This document shows positions 18,474 to 28,022 of a stretch of 64,000 nucleotides of DNA, piece by piece. Position 1 is the stretch's first letter, and each line of letters begins with the position of its first letter. A program made the translations under genes and the position numbers. The DNA lies in contig NZ_JAFBDR010000007.1 in assembly GCF_016908325.1 (NCBI RefSeq), positions 1 to 64,000 of the forward strand, given 5' to 3'. The stretch is from Aquibacillus albus. GTDB lineage: Bacteria > Bacillota > Bacilli > Bacillales > Amphibacillaceae. The notes beneath the pieces are model-generated. The model saw only the letters and a program-made list of their open reading frames with translations, was not told where the DNA came from and made no database searches.

Positions 18474-18606
18474 CCTGTGCGAGCACTATAATGGATTCTC
18501 TCATGTTACCACACTCTAATTACTAATTCTACCTATATTAGAAATGATTTTCAAACAAATGAGTGTTAGAATAAGGTAAACAATTTTACAATGAAGGAGG
18601 AAAAGG

Positions 18607-19560
18607 ATGAATAAACCTCCGTTAAATCCATATATAGCAATCATTATTGGTGTCATATCTGTTTCTACAGCTGCTGTTTTAGTTAAACTAGCAGCTGCAG
18701 CACCGGCCTCTATTATTGCCAATTATCGACTCTTATTTGCAGTAATTATAATGGCGCCCTATGTTCTGTGGAAATATCATAACGAATTTAAATGGATTTC
18801 TGCAAGAGATTGGTTATTTTCAATCCTCGCAGGAGTCTTTTTGGCTTTCCACTTTATTTTTTGGTTTGAGTCTTTAAATTATACATCAGTCGCCAGTTCC
18901 GTTGTATTAGTAACTCTACAGCCAATTTTTGCGTTTTTAGGAACTTATCTATTTTTTAAAGAGCGTTTTACTGCAGGCGCATTGATTAGTATGGTGATTG
19001 CACTTACCGGAAGTATTATTATCAGCTGGGGCGACTTTAAAATAAGTGGTCTAGCCCTGTTAGGTGACGTCCTTGCCGTTATTGGTGCTGTTATGATAAC
19101 TGTATATTTTTTAATGGGACAAAACGTACGAAAAAGACTATCCCTAATGACTTATACATTTATCGTATATGCCATTAGCTCCATTACGTTAATTATTTAC
19201 AATTTATTGCTTGGACATGCATTTACAGGCTACCCACTGGACAATTGGATTATCTTTCTTGCATTGGCAATTGTTCCAACCTTTCTCGGTCATACGTTGT
19301 TTAATTGGGCGATTCGATGGGTTAGTACATCAGTAATATCCATGAGTATTGTATTCGAGCCAGTTGGAGCTTCTATTCTTGCTTATTTTATTTTAGGTGA
19401 ACTTATATCTTGGTCTCAATGGCTTGGCGGAATGATTGTAATGTTTGGTTTATTTTTATTTATTGTAAGTACATCAACAAAATCAAGGATCACATTAACG
19501 AAACGAAAAAAACATAAGGATTTACAAACGAATCACTTCTCATCCCTTAAAAAGGAATAA
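18607..19560 (+). CDS. EamA/DMT-superfamily transporter
   Basis: 317 residues with ten predicted membrane helices formed by two EamA repeats (about 8-145 and 155-295). This is the drug/metabolite exporter superfamily; the substrate cannot be told from sequence. GGAGG precedes the ATG. The last 28 nt overlap the convergent esterase gene. Confidence 0.9.
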   Translation: MNKPPLNPYIAIIIGVISVSTAAVLVKLAAAAPASIIANYRLLFAVIIMAPYVLWKYHNEFKWISARDWLFSILAGVFLAFHFIFWFESLNYTSVASSVVLVTLQPIFAFLGTYLFFKERFTAGALISMVIALTGSIIISWGDFKISGLALLGDVLAVIGAVMITVYFLMGQNVRKRLSLMTYTFIVYAISSITLIIYNLLLGHAFTGYPLDNWIIFLALAIVPTFLGHTLFNWAIRWVSTSVISMSIVFEPVGASILAYFILGELISWSQWLGGMIVMFGLFLFIVSTSTKSRITLTKRKKHKDLQTNHFSSLKKE

Positions 19561-20222
19561 ACAGCTTGATTTAGTGCATCCTTATCATCACCTAAGCAAA
19601 TATGATGCTTAGAATCATGAAAAAACATCACTTGTGTATCGGAAGGTATTTCTTCCTCTAAAAAATAAGCGGCTTTATATGGAACCATTCCATCCTGAAT
19701 ACCTTGTGCAATTAATACAGGGCAAGAAACCTGTTGAAGATAAGGCTTCGTAAATTTCATACATTTTAAAAATTCAACTGTTGCTTTCACTGGAACAGAG
19801 CCTGTTTTCGAAATGTAGCGTTGAAATAATGGATTATCACTTAGCTGTTTGTTTAAACCATCTTTTACAAACTCAACAATATCTATCCCCATTTGTTTTA
19901 TGCTGATGTATTTTCTTGATGGGGATAAGAGAACTAACCTGTTTATTTTATACTTTGCTGCAAGATAAGCAGCAATCATTCCCCCCATTGAAAAACCAAT
20001 AATAAAGACCTTATCACATTTTTCATTTATTTTTAAAAATTCTTTTTCCGCTTTATCTATCCATTCTTCATAATGAACTGAGTCTAAAGCCAATTCTTTT
20101 CCATGACCAGGCAATGTTGGTGCTTCGATATACCAATTTGTACGTTGCAAAAGATATTCCTTCAATGGCTCAACTTCATAAGGTCCTCCTGTAAAGCCAT
20201 GGATACATAAACATCCAATCAT
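19533..20222 (-). CDS. Alpha/beta hydrolase, carboxylesterase Est30-like
   Basis: 229 residues of the short carboxylesterase family. It has the oxyanion-hole motif HGFTGGP near the start, the nucleophile in GFSMGG (about residue 93), the acid in QGIQDGMVP and the catalytic His in DSKHHICLG. It probably hydrolyses short-chain esters. It is convergent with, and overlaps, the transporter gene. Confidence 0.9.
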   Translation of the reverse strand: MIGCLCIHGFTGGPYEVEPLKEYLLQRTNWYIEAPTLPGHGKELALDSVHYEEWIDKAEKEFLKINEKCDKVFIIGFSMGGMIAAYLAAKYKINRLVLLSPSRKYISIKQMGIDIVEFVKDGLNKQLSDNPLFQRYISKTGSVPVKATVEFLKCMKFTKPYLQQVSCPVLIAQGIQDGMVPYKAAYFLEEEIPSDTQVMFFHDSKHHICLGDDKDALNQAVYSFLRDEK

Positions 20223-20420
20223 TTTAATGCTCCTTCAATTGGTAATTGGTTAATATGTATTTATACTTCCCTGAACAATGAAAGTGATGATGCTATAATC
20301 ATATAGATAGGATCCTCTTTGGTCAAAGAAAAGACACTCGCTGACTTTCTTACAACTTTATTCCGTAAAATTTTTAACTGTATCGAATTACTTTTCGGCT
20401 AAAACTCCTAGCATACAAGT

Positions 20421-20454
20421 AAAAATCCTTGCCGATAAAAAGTCGACAAGGATT
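20421..20454 (-). terminator. Terminator after the yppG-like gene
   Basis: Minus-strand arms AATCCTTG/CAAGGATT (20424-20431, 20447-20454) followed by TTTTT. Confidence 0.75.
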
Positions 20455-20461
20455 ACAAGAA

Positions 20462-20857
20462 TCATTTCATACCTTTAAGAAATGAACCAATCCCTTTAAC
20501 GATAGGTGAAACCTGTTGATAGGTATTGGCCATTTGTCCAAAAGTAGATAGCATCTTATCAAGGTCAAGCTGACCATTATCATCATGGAAGTAGGATATT
20601 AATCCTTTAGGGATAGGCTGCCCAGGTGCACCGACCGGACCTCCCGCCCCCCATTGAGCTTGTTGATGGTAACCATTCCATTGCTGTGGATTTGGTGGTT
20701 GCGGTTGCTGCGGTTTTGCGAATTGTTGATAAGGAGTCATTGGCTGACTACTTAGCATGGAACCTTGTTGCATTTGAGTTGGTTGCTGAAACCCAAAAGG
20801 TGTTTGATAATAAGAACCTTGATTATACGAAAAATATGGCGCTCTCCAATTGTTCAT
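20462..20857 (-). CDS. yppG: YppG-family spore coat protein
   Basis: 131 residues. A Gln/Pro/Tyr-rich low-complexity N-terminal half is followed by a conserved C-terminal segment (GLISYFHDDNGQLDLDKML, then VSPIVKGIGSFLKG) typical of YppG. YppG is a spore coat protein in B. subtilis. GAGGTG precedes the ATG. It is monocistronic with its own terminator. Confidence 0.85.
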   Translation of the reverse strand: MNNWRAPYFSYNQGSYYQTPFGFQQPTQMQQGSMLSSQPMTPYQQFAKPQQPQPPNPQQWNGYHQQAQWGAGGPVGAPGQPIPKGLISYFHDDNGQLDLDKMLSTFGQMANTYQQVSPIVKGIGSFLKGMK

Positions 20858-20955
20858 GTGAACACCTCTTTCAACATTACTTAGTAATAACTTATGCTAA
20901 ATATGCTGAACTGGTTAATTATCACGGAAATAATGTTGCCTTTCATGCTGAATAC

Positions 20956-21195
20956 TTACGAAAATATTAGGGCATTGATTAATTTACTTTTTTGAAACCC
21001 CAAAATTTTATATTTTTTTGTGAAAATTGCCGGAGTGGCATAAACTCGCTCTTTTTGTAGCTCCTTTAAGTACTCTTTGTTTTTTGTTGTATTCTTTTTG
21101 GTATAAGAGATGTTCTGTTCATCTAACCAGGAGAGTACTTTTTCGCATTCCTTACACGAATCACTAACATATACGACTACTTCTTCTTGTTTCAT
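20956..21195 (-). CDS. Glutaredoxin-like thioredoxin-fold protein
   Basis: 79 residues with a CKEC redox pair near residue 14 (VYVSDSCKECEKVLSWL) and the cis-proline segment ATPAIF. It matches small glutaredoxin/NrdH-like proteins. The reductant and partner are unknown; it is not close to nrdAB. GGGGG precedes the ATG. Confidence 0.85.
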   Translation of the reverse strand: MKQEEVVVYVSDSCKECEKVLSWLDEQNISYTKKNTTKNKEYLKELQKERVYATPAIFTKKYKILGFQKSKLINALIFS

Positions 21196-21361
21196 AAAGT
21201 GCCCCCCCTTAGTTGGCTTCCTATACCATTTCCCATTGCTGTAACTTTTGAAACATATTTGTCATATTTTTGTGTTTTTATCGAAAATTAAAAGAATGTG
21301 CACCATTCTTTTTCATACGTTTTTCGGGAATTCTGAATCCCTTCCATAGTTTCTGACATAC

Positions 21362-21399
21362 TAAAAATCCACACGAAAAGTGTGGATGATATTTTTTAT
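21362..21399. terminator. Bidirectional terminator in the gap 21196-21614
   Basis: Perfect ATCCACAC/GTGTGGAT hairpin (21367-21387) with T-runs on both strands. It probably ends the MarR transcript on the minus strand. The remainder of this 419-nt gap holds no gene I can support. Confidence 0.75.
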
Positions 21400-21614
21400 A
21401 ATATAAGTAAAGGGAGGGAAGATCCTACACGATTTTTCATTATTTAGTTGCTAAAAAGGGAATCCGTCTCCCATCAACAGCAAAATCATGAAAAATTGCA
21501 CAATTAATACAAAGTAATTGCCTATATATTACCTACTATTTCACGTGTAGTATCTTCAAATCCTCCATCCAATCTATGAGTCCACTCCATTATAAATCAA
21601 ATAGTAAAATTTGG

Positions 21615-22085
21615 CTACTTCAATTTTTCAGCATATGTACCCAATTTTTTCAGTAAATCAATTGCCTCCATTTTTTCTTCCTTTTCTAATCCACCCGTAA
21701 TAGCTTCTATCTGCTCCCAATGGCTCGGGAAAATATCCGTTAGTAACTGCTGACCTTTTTCGGTAATCGATGCATACGTAATTCTTTTGTCACTTTCACA
21801 CGGTACTCGCTTAACATAGCCTTTTTTTTCCAACTTATCGACTACATACGTAATACTACCACTTGCTAGTAATATTTTGTCTCCTATTTTTTGTAATGGC
21901 TGATCGCCTTGATGATATAATAACTCTAATACGCCGAATTCGGTCGTATTTAACCCCTTATTCCGTATATCTGCTGCAACTTGATCTGTTACTGATCGAT
22001 AAGCTTTTGATAAGACAACAAACAATTTTAAAGAGGGGTCTTGCTTTTTTTGTTCGTATAAATCTCTATTATCCATCTCACTCAC
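21615..22085 (-). CDS. MarR-family transcriptional regulator
   Basis: 156 residues with the winged helix-turn-helix of MarR (LTTEFGVLELLYHQGDQPLQ... and RVPCESDKRITYASITEKG as the wing). It resembles Bacillus MhqR/OhrR-like regulators, but no oxidation-sensing Cys pattern is conclusive and the target is not evident from the neighbours. The GTG start at 22083-22085 is close to AGGAGAGG; ATG three codons later is an alternative. Confidence 0.88.
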   Translation of the reverse strand: MSEMDNRDLYEQKKQDPSLKLFVVLSKAYRSVTDQVAADIRNKGLNTTEFGVLELLYHQGDQPLQKIGDKILLASGSITYVVDKLEKKGYVKRVPCESDKRITYASITEKGQQLLTDIFPSHWEQIEAITGGLEKEEKMEAIDLLKKLGTYAEKLK

Positions 22086-22172
22086 CCTCTCCTATGTACC
22101 TGAATTAAACGTATTATAGTTGAAGCGAGAATTGGATGTCAACTTAACCTTGTTACAAATAGTAGAGCTAAG

Positions 22173-22553
22173 TTACTGTACGATTAACGTTGCTACCATG
22201 TCAGAGTGACCGGCACCACACAGAACATTACAATAGATTTGATATTCCCCTGGTTCTTCCGGTGTAATAGTTGCACTACCATCTCCTTCAATATTCACGT
22301 TTAGTTCATTAATACTAATACCGTGGAGCCCTTCATCTGATGTGAAATTTAGCGTTACAGGTTCGCCAGCTTGTACAGTATATTCTTCTTGATTAAATTT
22401 GAAATTAGTAGCCACTATTTCAACACGATTACTAGATTCTGATGCCGAATGATCTAAATTATCCTGGGTTGTATCGTTATCCGTATCCGTACCGCATGCA
22501 GCCAGCAAAGCGAAGATACTTAATATAATAAAGATAGAAAATTGTTTTCTCAT
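22173..22553 (-). CDS. CuA-type cupredoxin lipoprotein (COX subunit II-like domain)
   Basis: 126 residues: a lipoprotein signal with lipobox LLAACGT, a Ser/Asp-rich linker, and a cupredoxin domain. The end carries the CuA site pattern C-x3-C-x3-H-x2-M (CNVLCGAGHSDM), and an upstream His is in GLHGIS. This is the soluble part of a cytochrome c oxidase subunit II without the transmembrane helices or the catalytic subunit. It may carry electrons or copper at the membrane surface. The thioredoxin gene at 22775 lies upstream but is separated by a terminator. Confidence 0.85.
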   Translation of the reverse strand: MRKQFSIFIILSIFALLAACGTDTDNDTTQDNLDHSASESSNRVEIVATNFKFNQEEYTVQAGEPVTLNFTSDEGLHGISINELNVNIEGDGSATITPEEPGEYQIYCNVLCGAGHSDMVATLIVQ

Positions 22554-22652
22554 AATCTGTCACCCTCCTATTAATTGATTATTTATATAGTCTAACTGAT
22601 TTTCTATTCGTCTAAACAAAGATTTTTTGACAGTTTATGAAACTTTTATATA

Positions 22653-22687
22653 GAAAAACTCCCAACTCATAATGAGCAGGGAGTTTT
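22653..22687 (-). terminator. Terminator after the thioredoxin-like gene
   Basis: Minus-strand hairpin AAACTCCC/GGGAGTTT followed by TTTTT. Confidence 0.8.
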
Positions 22688-22774
22688 CTGATTGTCTGTT
22701 TTCTAAAAGGTTATTGCTTTATACAATAAGCCTAATTGTATAAAAAGTATATTGTGCAATAAAAGATAAATACG

Positions 22775-23095
22775 TTAACCTAATTGTTGTTGTAAAAAGG
22801 ATTGTACGTCTTCTGGTGTTTTTGTATAAGCACTATGCTGATGTGCCAGCTTTTCTCCATTTTGGAAAATTAATAAACTTGGAATACCCATCACTTCATG
22901 TTCCTGAGCAATTCCTTCTACTTCATCACTGTTAATTTCATACCATTCATATTGACTATATTGCTCTAAAATATCCCCAATAAACATGTCCATACGCTTA
23001 CAGTCTGGACACCAATCTGCGAAAAATTTAACAATCACTGGCTTTTCCGAATTTATCACTTCGTTAAATTGCTCTCTTGATTCGATTGGTTTCAT
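22775..23095 (-). CDS. Thioredoxin-family protein
   Basis: 106 residues with the active site WCPDC in FADWCPDCKRMD (about residue 28) and the cis-proline IPSLLIF. The WCPDC form, rather than WCGPC, is that of the Bacillus YdbP/YusE-type thioredoxin-like proteins. Likely a cytoplasmic disulfide reductase of unknown partner. Confidence 0.9.
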   Translation of the reverse strand: MKPIESREQFNEVINSEKPVIVKFFADWCPDCKRMDMFIGDILEQYSQYEWYEINSDEVEGIAQEHEVMGIPSLLIFQNGEKLAHQHSAYTKTPEDVQSFLQQQLG

Positions 23096-23204
23096 TTTAA
23101 TACATCCCTTCTTTATACTTCATCATTTTTAAGTTTAAGTCGATTGAAAGTATAAGTAAAAATCTATCATTCGTTGCTGATTCATTCAAGTAATTCGTCC
23201 TGCA

Positions 23205-24020
23205 TTACTCCTTATACTCTACCCTTCCAAGTATGTAAGCTACAAATAGACCCAATGCAAACGTAAGTATGCTAACCATTACCTCTAGAGCCCCTGTTGG
23301 CCAGCCTGGAAAAATAACAACAGTGGAGCCGATAACAAGTCCAATGACCACAGCAAACGTTCCAGTTGTATAATTTTCTAAAAAGTAATGAATAATTTTA
23401 CTCATTGTTATTAGACCTAAAACAACTCCAATAGCAACCACCAATATAATATCAAATTTAAATTCCGAAACGGCATTCAATATCGTTGTATAAGCGCCAA
23501 TAATTAATAACAAAAATGATCCACTAATCCCCGGCAAGATCATCGCACTACTAGCTACAAACCCTGACATAAACAGCCAGGCATAGGAGGCTATCGTCAA
23601 GTTTTGAAGCGGTTCTGTCTCTCCAGAACGAAAAAATAGCATCGACGCAACAATCAAGGCACCAATTATCAATAGGAAAACATGCTGTGCTTTAAACGTA
23701 TTTTTAGCATCAGACTGATGAAGCAGATATGGTAAAACACCGATGATTAATCCTAAAAATGCAAATTGTGTTGGACCAGGATAATGCTCAAATAACCATT
23801 CAATTAAATCCGCTAACAATATAATAGCTAGAACAACCCCGACACCTAAAGGAATTAAGAAGCCTAAATGCTTCTTCCAATCCTTCGTAAAAAAACCATT
23901 AATTGCTTCTATCAAACGATCGTAAATTCCTAATACAACAGCTATTGTTCCCCCACTAACGCCGGGAACAACATCACTTGCCCCCATGAGCATGCCACGG
24001 TAAATATTTTTCCACTCCAT
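23205..24020 (-). CDS. DUF368 membrane protein, PopT-type polyprenyl-phosphate transporter
   Basis: 271 residues with about eight membrane segments and the two family-defining GxSG repeats: GASDVVPGVSGGTIA (near 15) and SSAMILPGISGSFLL (near 160). DUF368 proteins (PopT) have been linked to recycling of undecaprenyl phosphate across the membrane, alongside DedA-family UptA. That function is taken from the family, not shown here. Start ATG 24018-24020 has AAGGAG 7 nt upstream; the ATG two codons earlier is too close. Confidence 0.88.
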   Translation of the reverse strand: MEWKNIYRGMLMGASDVVPGVSGGTIAVVLGIYDRLIEAINGFFTKDWKKHLGFLIPLGVGVVLAIILLADLIEWLFEHYPGPTQFAFLGLIIGVLPYLLHQSDAKNTFKAQHVFLLIIGALIVASMLFFRSGETEPLQNLTIASYAWLFMSGFVASSAMILPGISGSFLLLIIGAYTTILNAVSEFKFDIILVVAIGVVLGLITMSKIIHYFLENYTTGTFAVVIGLVIGSTVVIFPGWPTGALEVMVSILTFALGLFVAYILGRVEYKE

Positions 24021-24044
24021 CCCCATTCTCCTTTTAACTATTTT

Positions 24045-25253
24045 TTAATGAGCTTCGATGAATTCTAAATCCGTTATCCATTGTGCCATATGCTCTTTCA
24101 TTTCCTGATAATGCTTTTGAGCCCCTGGAAGCTGTTCATCTGTTAATTGGTACATCGGGATAATATCGTAGTTTCGCCAATTTTCATAGGACACATAAGT
24201 TGGTAAAAACGCAGGTGCCTTTACATTAATTGTTTCCTCTTTTCCTTTTACCGTTTTTTCGACTGTGAATCGAGCAATTCCACCTATTTGTCGATAAAAC
24301 TTGTCCTGGCCAGACAAAAAATTTCCTAACGAATAAATGACAAGCGTTTGATTCCCGTCTTTTCCTTTAACCCAGTCCATTGGTTGTAGAACATGTGGGT
24401 GATGACCAATGACTGCATGTACTCCTAAATCAGCAGCATATTGAACAAGCTCCTTTTGTTCATTATTCGGCATTCGTTCATACTCATTACCAAAATGCAA
24501 ACTCAAAACAACAACATCCGACTCTTGTTTCGCTCGTGTCACGTCGTTTGCCATTTTTTCTTTATCGATTAGATTAACTAGGTAATCTTTCCCCTGAGGG
24601 ATTGGGATTCCATTTGTACCATACGTATAACTTAGGAAAGCAACGTCTATATCTTGATCTGTGTGAAAAATCGTAAGCTCTGCACTGGATGCTTCATCTT
24701 TATATGATCCCGTATATAACATACCTAACTCTTCCCAATGATTCAGCGCCCGTTGAACAGCTTCCTCCCCACGATCTATCGTATGATTGTTCGCTAACGA
24801 TACTACATCCACGCCAGCATTATGTATTGCATCCCCTACTTCAAATGGGCTATTAAATCGAGGATATGAGGATAACCCTAACTCCTCTCCCCCTATCATT
24901 GTTTCTTGGTTTGCAAGTGTAATCGTTGCATCCCTTAAGAAAGGCTTAACCTTTTCAAACATCGGGGTAAAGTCATAGCCTTCATCTGTTTGTGCATCTT
25001 GATAAACACTACTATGGATTAATAGATCACCGATAGCAGCAATACTGATTTCCTTTGTAATTGTTTTTGATTCGATTAACTTCTCCGTATGTTCCGGAGG
25101 TTTTTGCAACATGCTTATCCCATCTTTATCTGGGTGATTTGCTGCAAAAAGATTGACATTATTAAGGGTACTTGCAGTCGTTACGTAGCTGCACGCCGTT
25201 AAAAGAAGGATAAATAACAGCAGGAAAACAAGCTTCATTTGATTGTTATTCAT
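24045..25253 (-). CDS. CapA-family metallophosphatase-like lipoprotein
   Basis: 402 residues: signal peptide with lipobox LLTACSY, then a CapA domain with metal-binding motifs (IAAIGDLLIH, LANNHTIDRG, VLSLHFGNEYER, VIGHHPHVLQP). The family includes the CapA/PgsA protein of poly-gamma-glutamate synthesis, but no capB, capC or capE genes are here. A role in surface polymer or cell wall metabolism is only a guess. It shares its strand and a short gap with the DUF368 gene. Confidence 0.88.
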   Translation of the reverse strand: MNNNQMKLVFLLLFILLLTACSYVTTASTLNNVNLFAANHPDKDGISMLQKPPEHTEKLIESKTITKEISIAAIGDLLIHSSVYQDAQTDEGYDFTPMFEKVKPFLRDATITLANQETMIGGEELGLSSYPRFNSPFEVGDAIHNAGVDVVSLANNHTIDRGEEAVQRALNHWEELGMLYTGSYKDEASSAELTIFHTDQDIDVAFLSYTYGTNGIPIPQGKDYLVNLIDKEKMANDVTRAKQESDVVVLSLHFGNEYERMPNNEQKELVQYAADLGVHAVIGHHPHVLQPMDWVKGKDGNQTLVIYSLGNFLSGQDKFYRQIGGIARFTVEKTVKGKEETINVKAPAFLPTYVSYENWRNYDIIPMYQLTDEQLPGAQKHYQEMKEHMAQWITDLEFIEAH

Positions 25254-25494
25254 TGATTTTCTCCTTTTTTAGAAGATAATACAAATCTAGTATTCTATTT
25301 AATTTTACATGAAACGACATCGTTTTAAAACTTCTATTTCTCCATTTATGAGTAGGTTTATATATTGATAATAATTTGCGTTCATCTTGAATAAAATTGA
25401 CTGGTATCACTCTTAAATATGCTATTTGTGTATGGATTTCAATGATTGTTTACATTCAAATAATGGATAAAAAGAGAAAAGGGGCTGATCAATT

Positions 25495-26304
25495 TTGGCT
25501 GATTTTATTAAAAGTGCTTCATTCGAGCATCAATTTTGGTTGCAAGTGTTGGGGGATCATTCTAGATTTATCCGAGATTCTTTGTACCCAAAAGAAACCG
25601 AGGATATTCAGTTAGCAAAAGAGTTTGTAAAAACATTTGATCAACTTCTTAAAAATTCCAAATCTATTAATAACTCTAATGCGATTGCCTTTACTAAACA
25701 AGCCGAATCAGCAACAGAGAAGATGAAGCAATTTAAACTCTCCCTTATCCAACGACAGTTAGTGGGGGCAATTGGTATTCACTTATCTCCTACCTTTATT
25801 AATCACATGGTAAATGAACTAGAAGAATACGAGCTTGTTTTGGAATATCTAAAGCAAGGAGAAGCTCCACCAATCTTTCATGAGCTTCACCACCACCTTC
25901 TTTGGTTGGCTGATGCTTCTGGCCATGCCGGGGCCATTAATGATCAATTAGATGGAGTGGAGAAGCGTTTAAAAAGGAAAAGTGATACGTTTGCCGATCA
26001 CTTTGATGACTTCTATTTAAAAGCGGTTGAATTAACTGGCTATCTTCGTTCAAACATTCAATCGTTTCCAGCACTAAAGAGGTTTAACAAGGATGTTGAA
26101 GTAGAAATGAATCTATTTCGAACTTTTTTGCATGAGCTCGAGGAAATGGAATTATCTGAAACGGTTTTAGGTACTTTTTCCGGATTGATGGCTGATCACA
26201 TGGCAAGGGAAGAATGCTATTACTTAATGAAACTTGCTCAGTCTACAAAAAACCCTCCTCCACAATGCGATCCAACAAAACCAAGGACAGAGGATCCCCA
26301 TTAA
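25495..26304 (+). CDS. DUF2935 domain protein (ferritin-like helical bundle)
   Basis: 269 residues made of two repeats rich in His and Glu (SFEHQFWLQVLGDHSRFI at the start; HELHHHLLWLADASGHA mid-protein; LMADHMAREECYYL near the end). This pattern fits DUF2935, whose members form four-helix bundles with a metal site; function unknown. The start is TTG 25495 with AAAGGGG ~10 nt upstream. The 241-nt gap before it, back to capA, shows no gene. Confidence 0.85.
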   Translation: MADFIKSASFEHQFWLQVLGDHSRFIRDSLYPKETEDIQLAKEFVKTFDQLLKNSKSINNSNAIAFTKQAESATEKMKQFKLSLIQRQLVGAIGIHLSPTFINHMVNELEEYELVLEYLKQGEAPPIFHELHHHLLWLADASGHAGAINDQLDGVEKRLKRKSDTFADHFDDFYLKAVELTGYLRSNIQSFPALKRFNKDVEVEMNLFRTFLHELEEMELSETVLGTFSGLMADHMAREECYYLMKLAQSTKNPPPQCDPTKPRTEDPH

Positions 26305-26450
26305 GGATTAAGAATGGCTGATTAATCGATACTAGGCAGGTTTACTATACAGTCCAACTTTTATATCGAATTCAAAACCGTCTTATGATAACTAATCATC
26401 TAAGAAGCATCGTTCATCTGAAAAGTGTATAATAAAATAGAGGTGATGAA

Positions 26451-26993
26451 ATGAAACTACTGGATGCAGTAACATATGCAGCAAAAAAACATGATGGACA
26501 AAGAAGAAAAGTCGACGGCCTGCCTTACATAACTCACCCTTATCGAGTAAGTATGCTCTTGTTGAATGATGGTTATAAAGAAGAGATTGTCATTGCTGGC
26601 TTGCTCCATGATGTAGTGGAGGATACAGACGGTACCTTAGAAGAAATAAATACCCTTTTTGGAGAAGAAGTTTCCAATCTTGTAAACTATGCGTCGGAGC
26701 CAGATAAATCACTGAGCTGGGAAGAGCGAAAAAAGCATACGATTGAAACGATCAAAACAGCCCCATTCGATGCAAAACTGGTCGTTTGTGCAGATAAAGT
26801 GGATAATTTAACTTCGATATTGGACAATGAACAGAAACTTGGTGCAAAAATCTGGGATTCCTTTAAAAAGGACAAAACTAGCCAACAATGGTACTATACA
26901 AGTGTTTATCAAAGCTTAATACACGGGGTGGATGAGAACAAGCACCCAACATTATTTAAGGACTTTAAAAATCTTATTGAACAATTCGCTTAG
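26451..26993 (+). CDS. HD-domain phosphohydrolase, MESH1/SpoT-hydrolase-like
   Basis: 180 residues consisting of a single HD hydrolase domain. The motifs are AAKKHDGQRRKVDGLPYITHP, GLLHDVVEDT (HD pair) and KVVC-like ADKVDNL. This is the fold of the (p)ppGpp hydrolase half of SpoT without synthetase or TGS/ACT domains. It could cleave (p)ppGpp or another nucleotide. AGAGGTG precedes the ATG. Confidence 0.85.
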   Translation: MKLLDAVTYAAKKHDGQRRKVDGLPYITHPYRVSMLLLNDGYKEEIVIAGLLHDVVEDTDGTLEEINTLFGEEVSNLVNYASEPDKSLSWEERKKHTIETIKTAPFDAKLVVCADKVDNLTSILDNEQKLGAKIWDSFKKDKTSQQWYYTSVYQSLIHGVDENKHPTLFKDFKNLIEQFA

Positions 26994-27019
26994 TCTATCA
27001 AGTAACATCGTTTAAAACA

Positions 27020-27418
27020 TTATTTAATAAACCGTATCGTCAGCGGAAACCGGAATCGTTTCCCTAATACAGCACGTATGATAGCGATGATCATTGTGAT
27101 GAACCAAAATAGTCCGGCAAAAATAATTAACCCAAACGCACCAAATAACACAATCACGTTAAACGGAATAGATGCCTCCGGTAAAATTGGAGCCAATTTT
27201 GAAAAGATATAGCCGATACCAAATAGTGAAAACAAATAAATCTGATAACTAATTTGGAAATTAACATTTTCCCTAGCGTGTTCATCAAAAAATATCGATT
27301 CTCCTCTAAATAGTAAATAATAGACTTGAATAGCAACAATGCTTAATAATGGTATTGGAAAAAAGATAGGTATCAGATAACCAAATACTGCCATTAATTT
27401 TTCTTTTGTTGAAACCAT
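27020..27418 (-). CDS. DUF4870-type small membrane protein
   Basis: About 132 residues with three or four hydrophobic helices and the motif FFDEHARENVNFQISYQIY, which is characteristic of DUF4870 (HARQALNFQ-like). Function unknown. I start at ATG 27416-27418, because an upstream extension to 27496 is not family-like; AAGGGAG lies 12 nt upstream, a little far. It is divergent from the cupin gene. Confidence 0.75.
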   Translation of the reverse strand: MVSTKEKLMAVFGYLIPIFFPIPLLSIVAIQVYYLLFRGESIFFDEHARENVNFQISYQIYLFSLFGIGYIFSKLAPILPEASIPFNVIVLFGAFGLIIFAGLFWFITMIIAIIRAVLGKRFRFPLTIRFIK

Positions 27419-27518
27419 AAAATTAAATAACTCCCTTTGTAAAACAGATAAAATAAGTCTAACATTATTAAGCATAGATTGAGAAATGATAAACATGGTG
27501 CAAGTTAGGAGGTAAATT

Positions 27519-28022
27519 GTGAATTATAATTTGGAGCAAACATACTTGCTGAAAGATGATGGTCGGATACCAAATTCGGAGTTACCATTAATCATCTATC
27601 CAAAGGTATTGGAAAACCCGCGGAGCTGTACAGCTATATTCCAGCTCAATAACTGGAAAAATAATTGGACTGGCGGCGTATTTAGCTACCACCATTTTCA
27701 TAGCAACTCTCATGAGGTTCTTGGTGTTGTTAGTGGCAATGCCATGATCATGTTCGGGGGTGAACATGGCTTGAACTTACGTGTATCTGCTGGAGATGTT
27801 GTTGTTATTCCTGCAGGAGTAGGTCACAAACATATCAAATCTAGTGAAGACTTTCTAGTTGCTGGTGGTTATCCAGATGGGATGGACTATGACATGAGAA
27901 CGGGTGACCCGAAGGAACATGACAACGTTACAGAAAACATTGCTAACGTTCCTATGCCAAAACTGGATCCAATCTTTGGGGAAAATGGGCCGCTACAGGA
28001 TATTTGGGGATCTGTTGACTAA
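27519..28022 (+). CDS. Cupin-domain protein, YjlB family
   Basis: 167 residues with a single cupin: HHFHSNSHEVLGVVSG (metal ligands His, His, Glu) and AGDVVVIPAGVGHKHI (third His). It matches the B. subtilis YjlB type; substrate unknown. Start GTG at 27519 with a perfect AGGAGG 6 nt upstream. A terminator overlaps the stop codon. Confidence 0.88.
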   Translation: MNYNLEQTYLLKDDGRIPNSELPLIIYPKVLENPRSCTAIFQLNNWKNNWTGGVFSYHHFHSNSHEVLGVVSGNAMIMFGGEHGLNLRVSAGDVVVIPAGVGHKHIKSSEDFLVAGGYPDGMDYDMRTGDPKEHDNVTENIANVPMPKLDPIFGENGPLQDIWGSVD

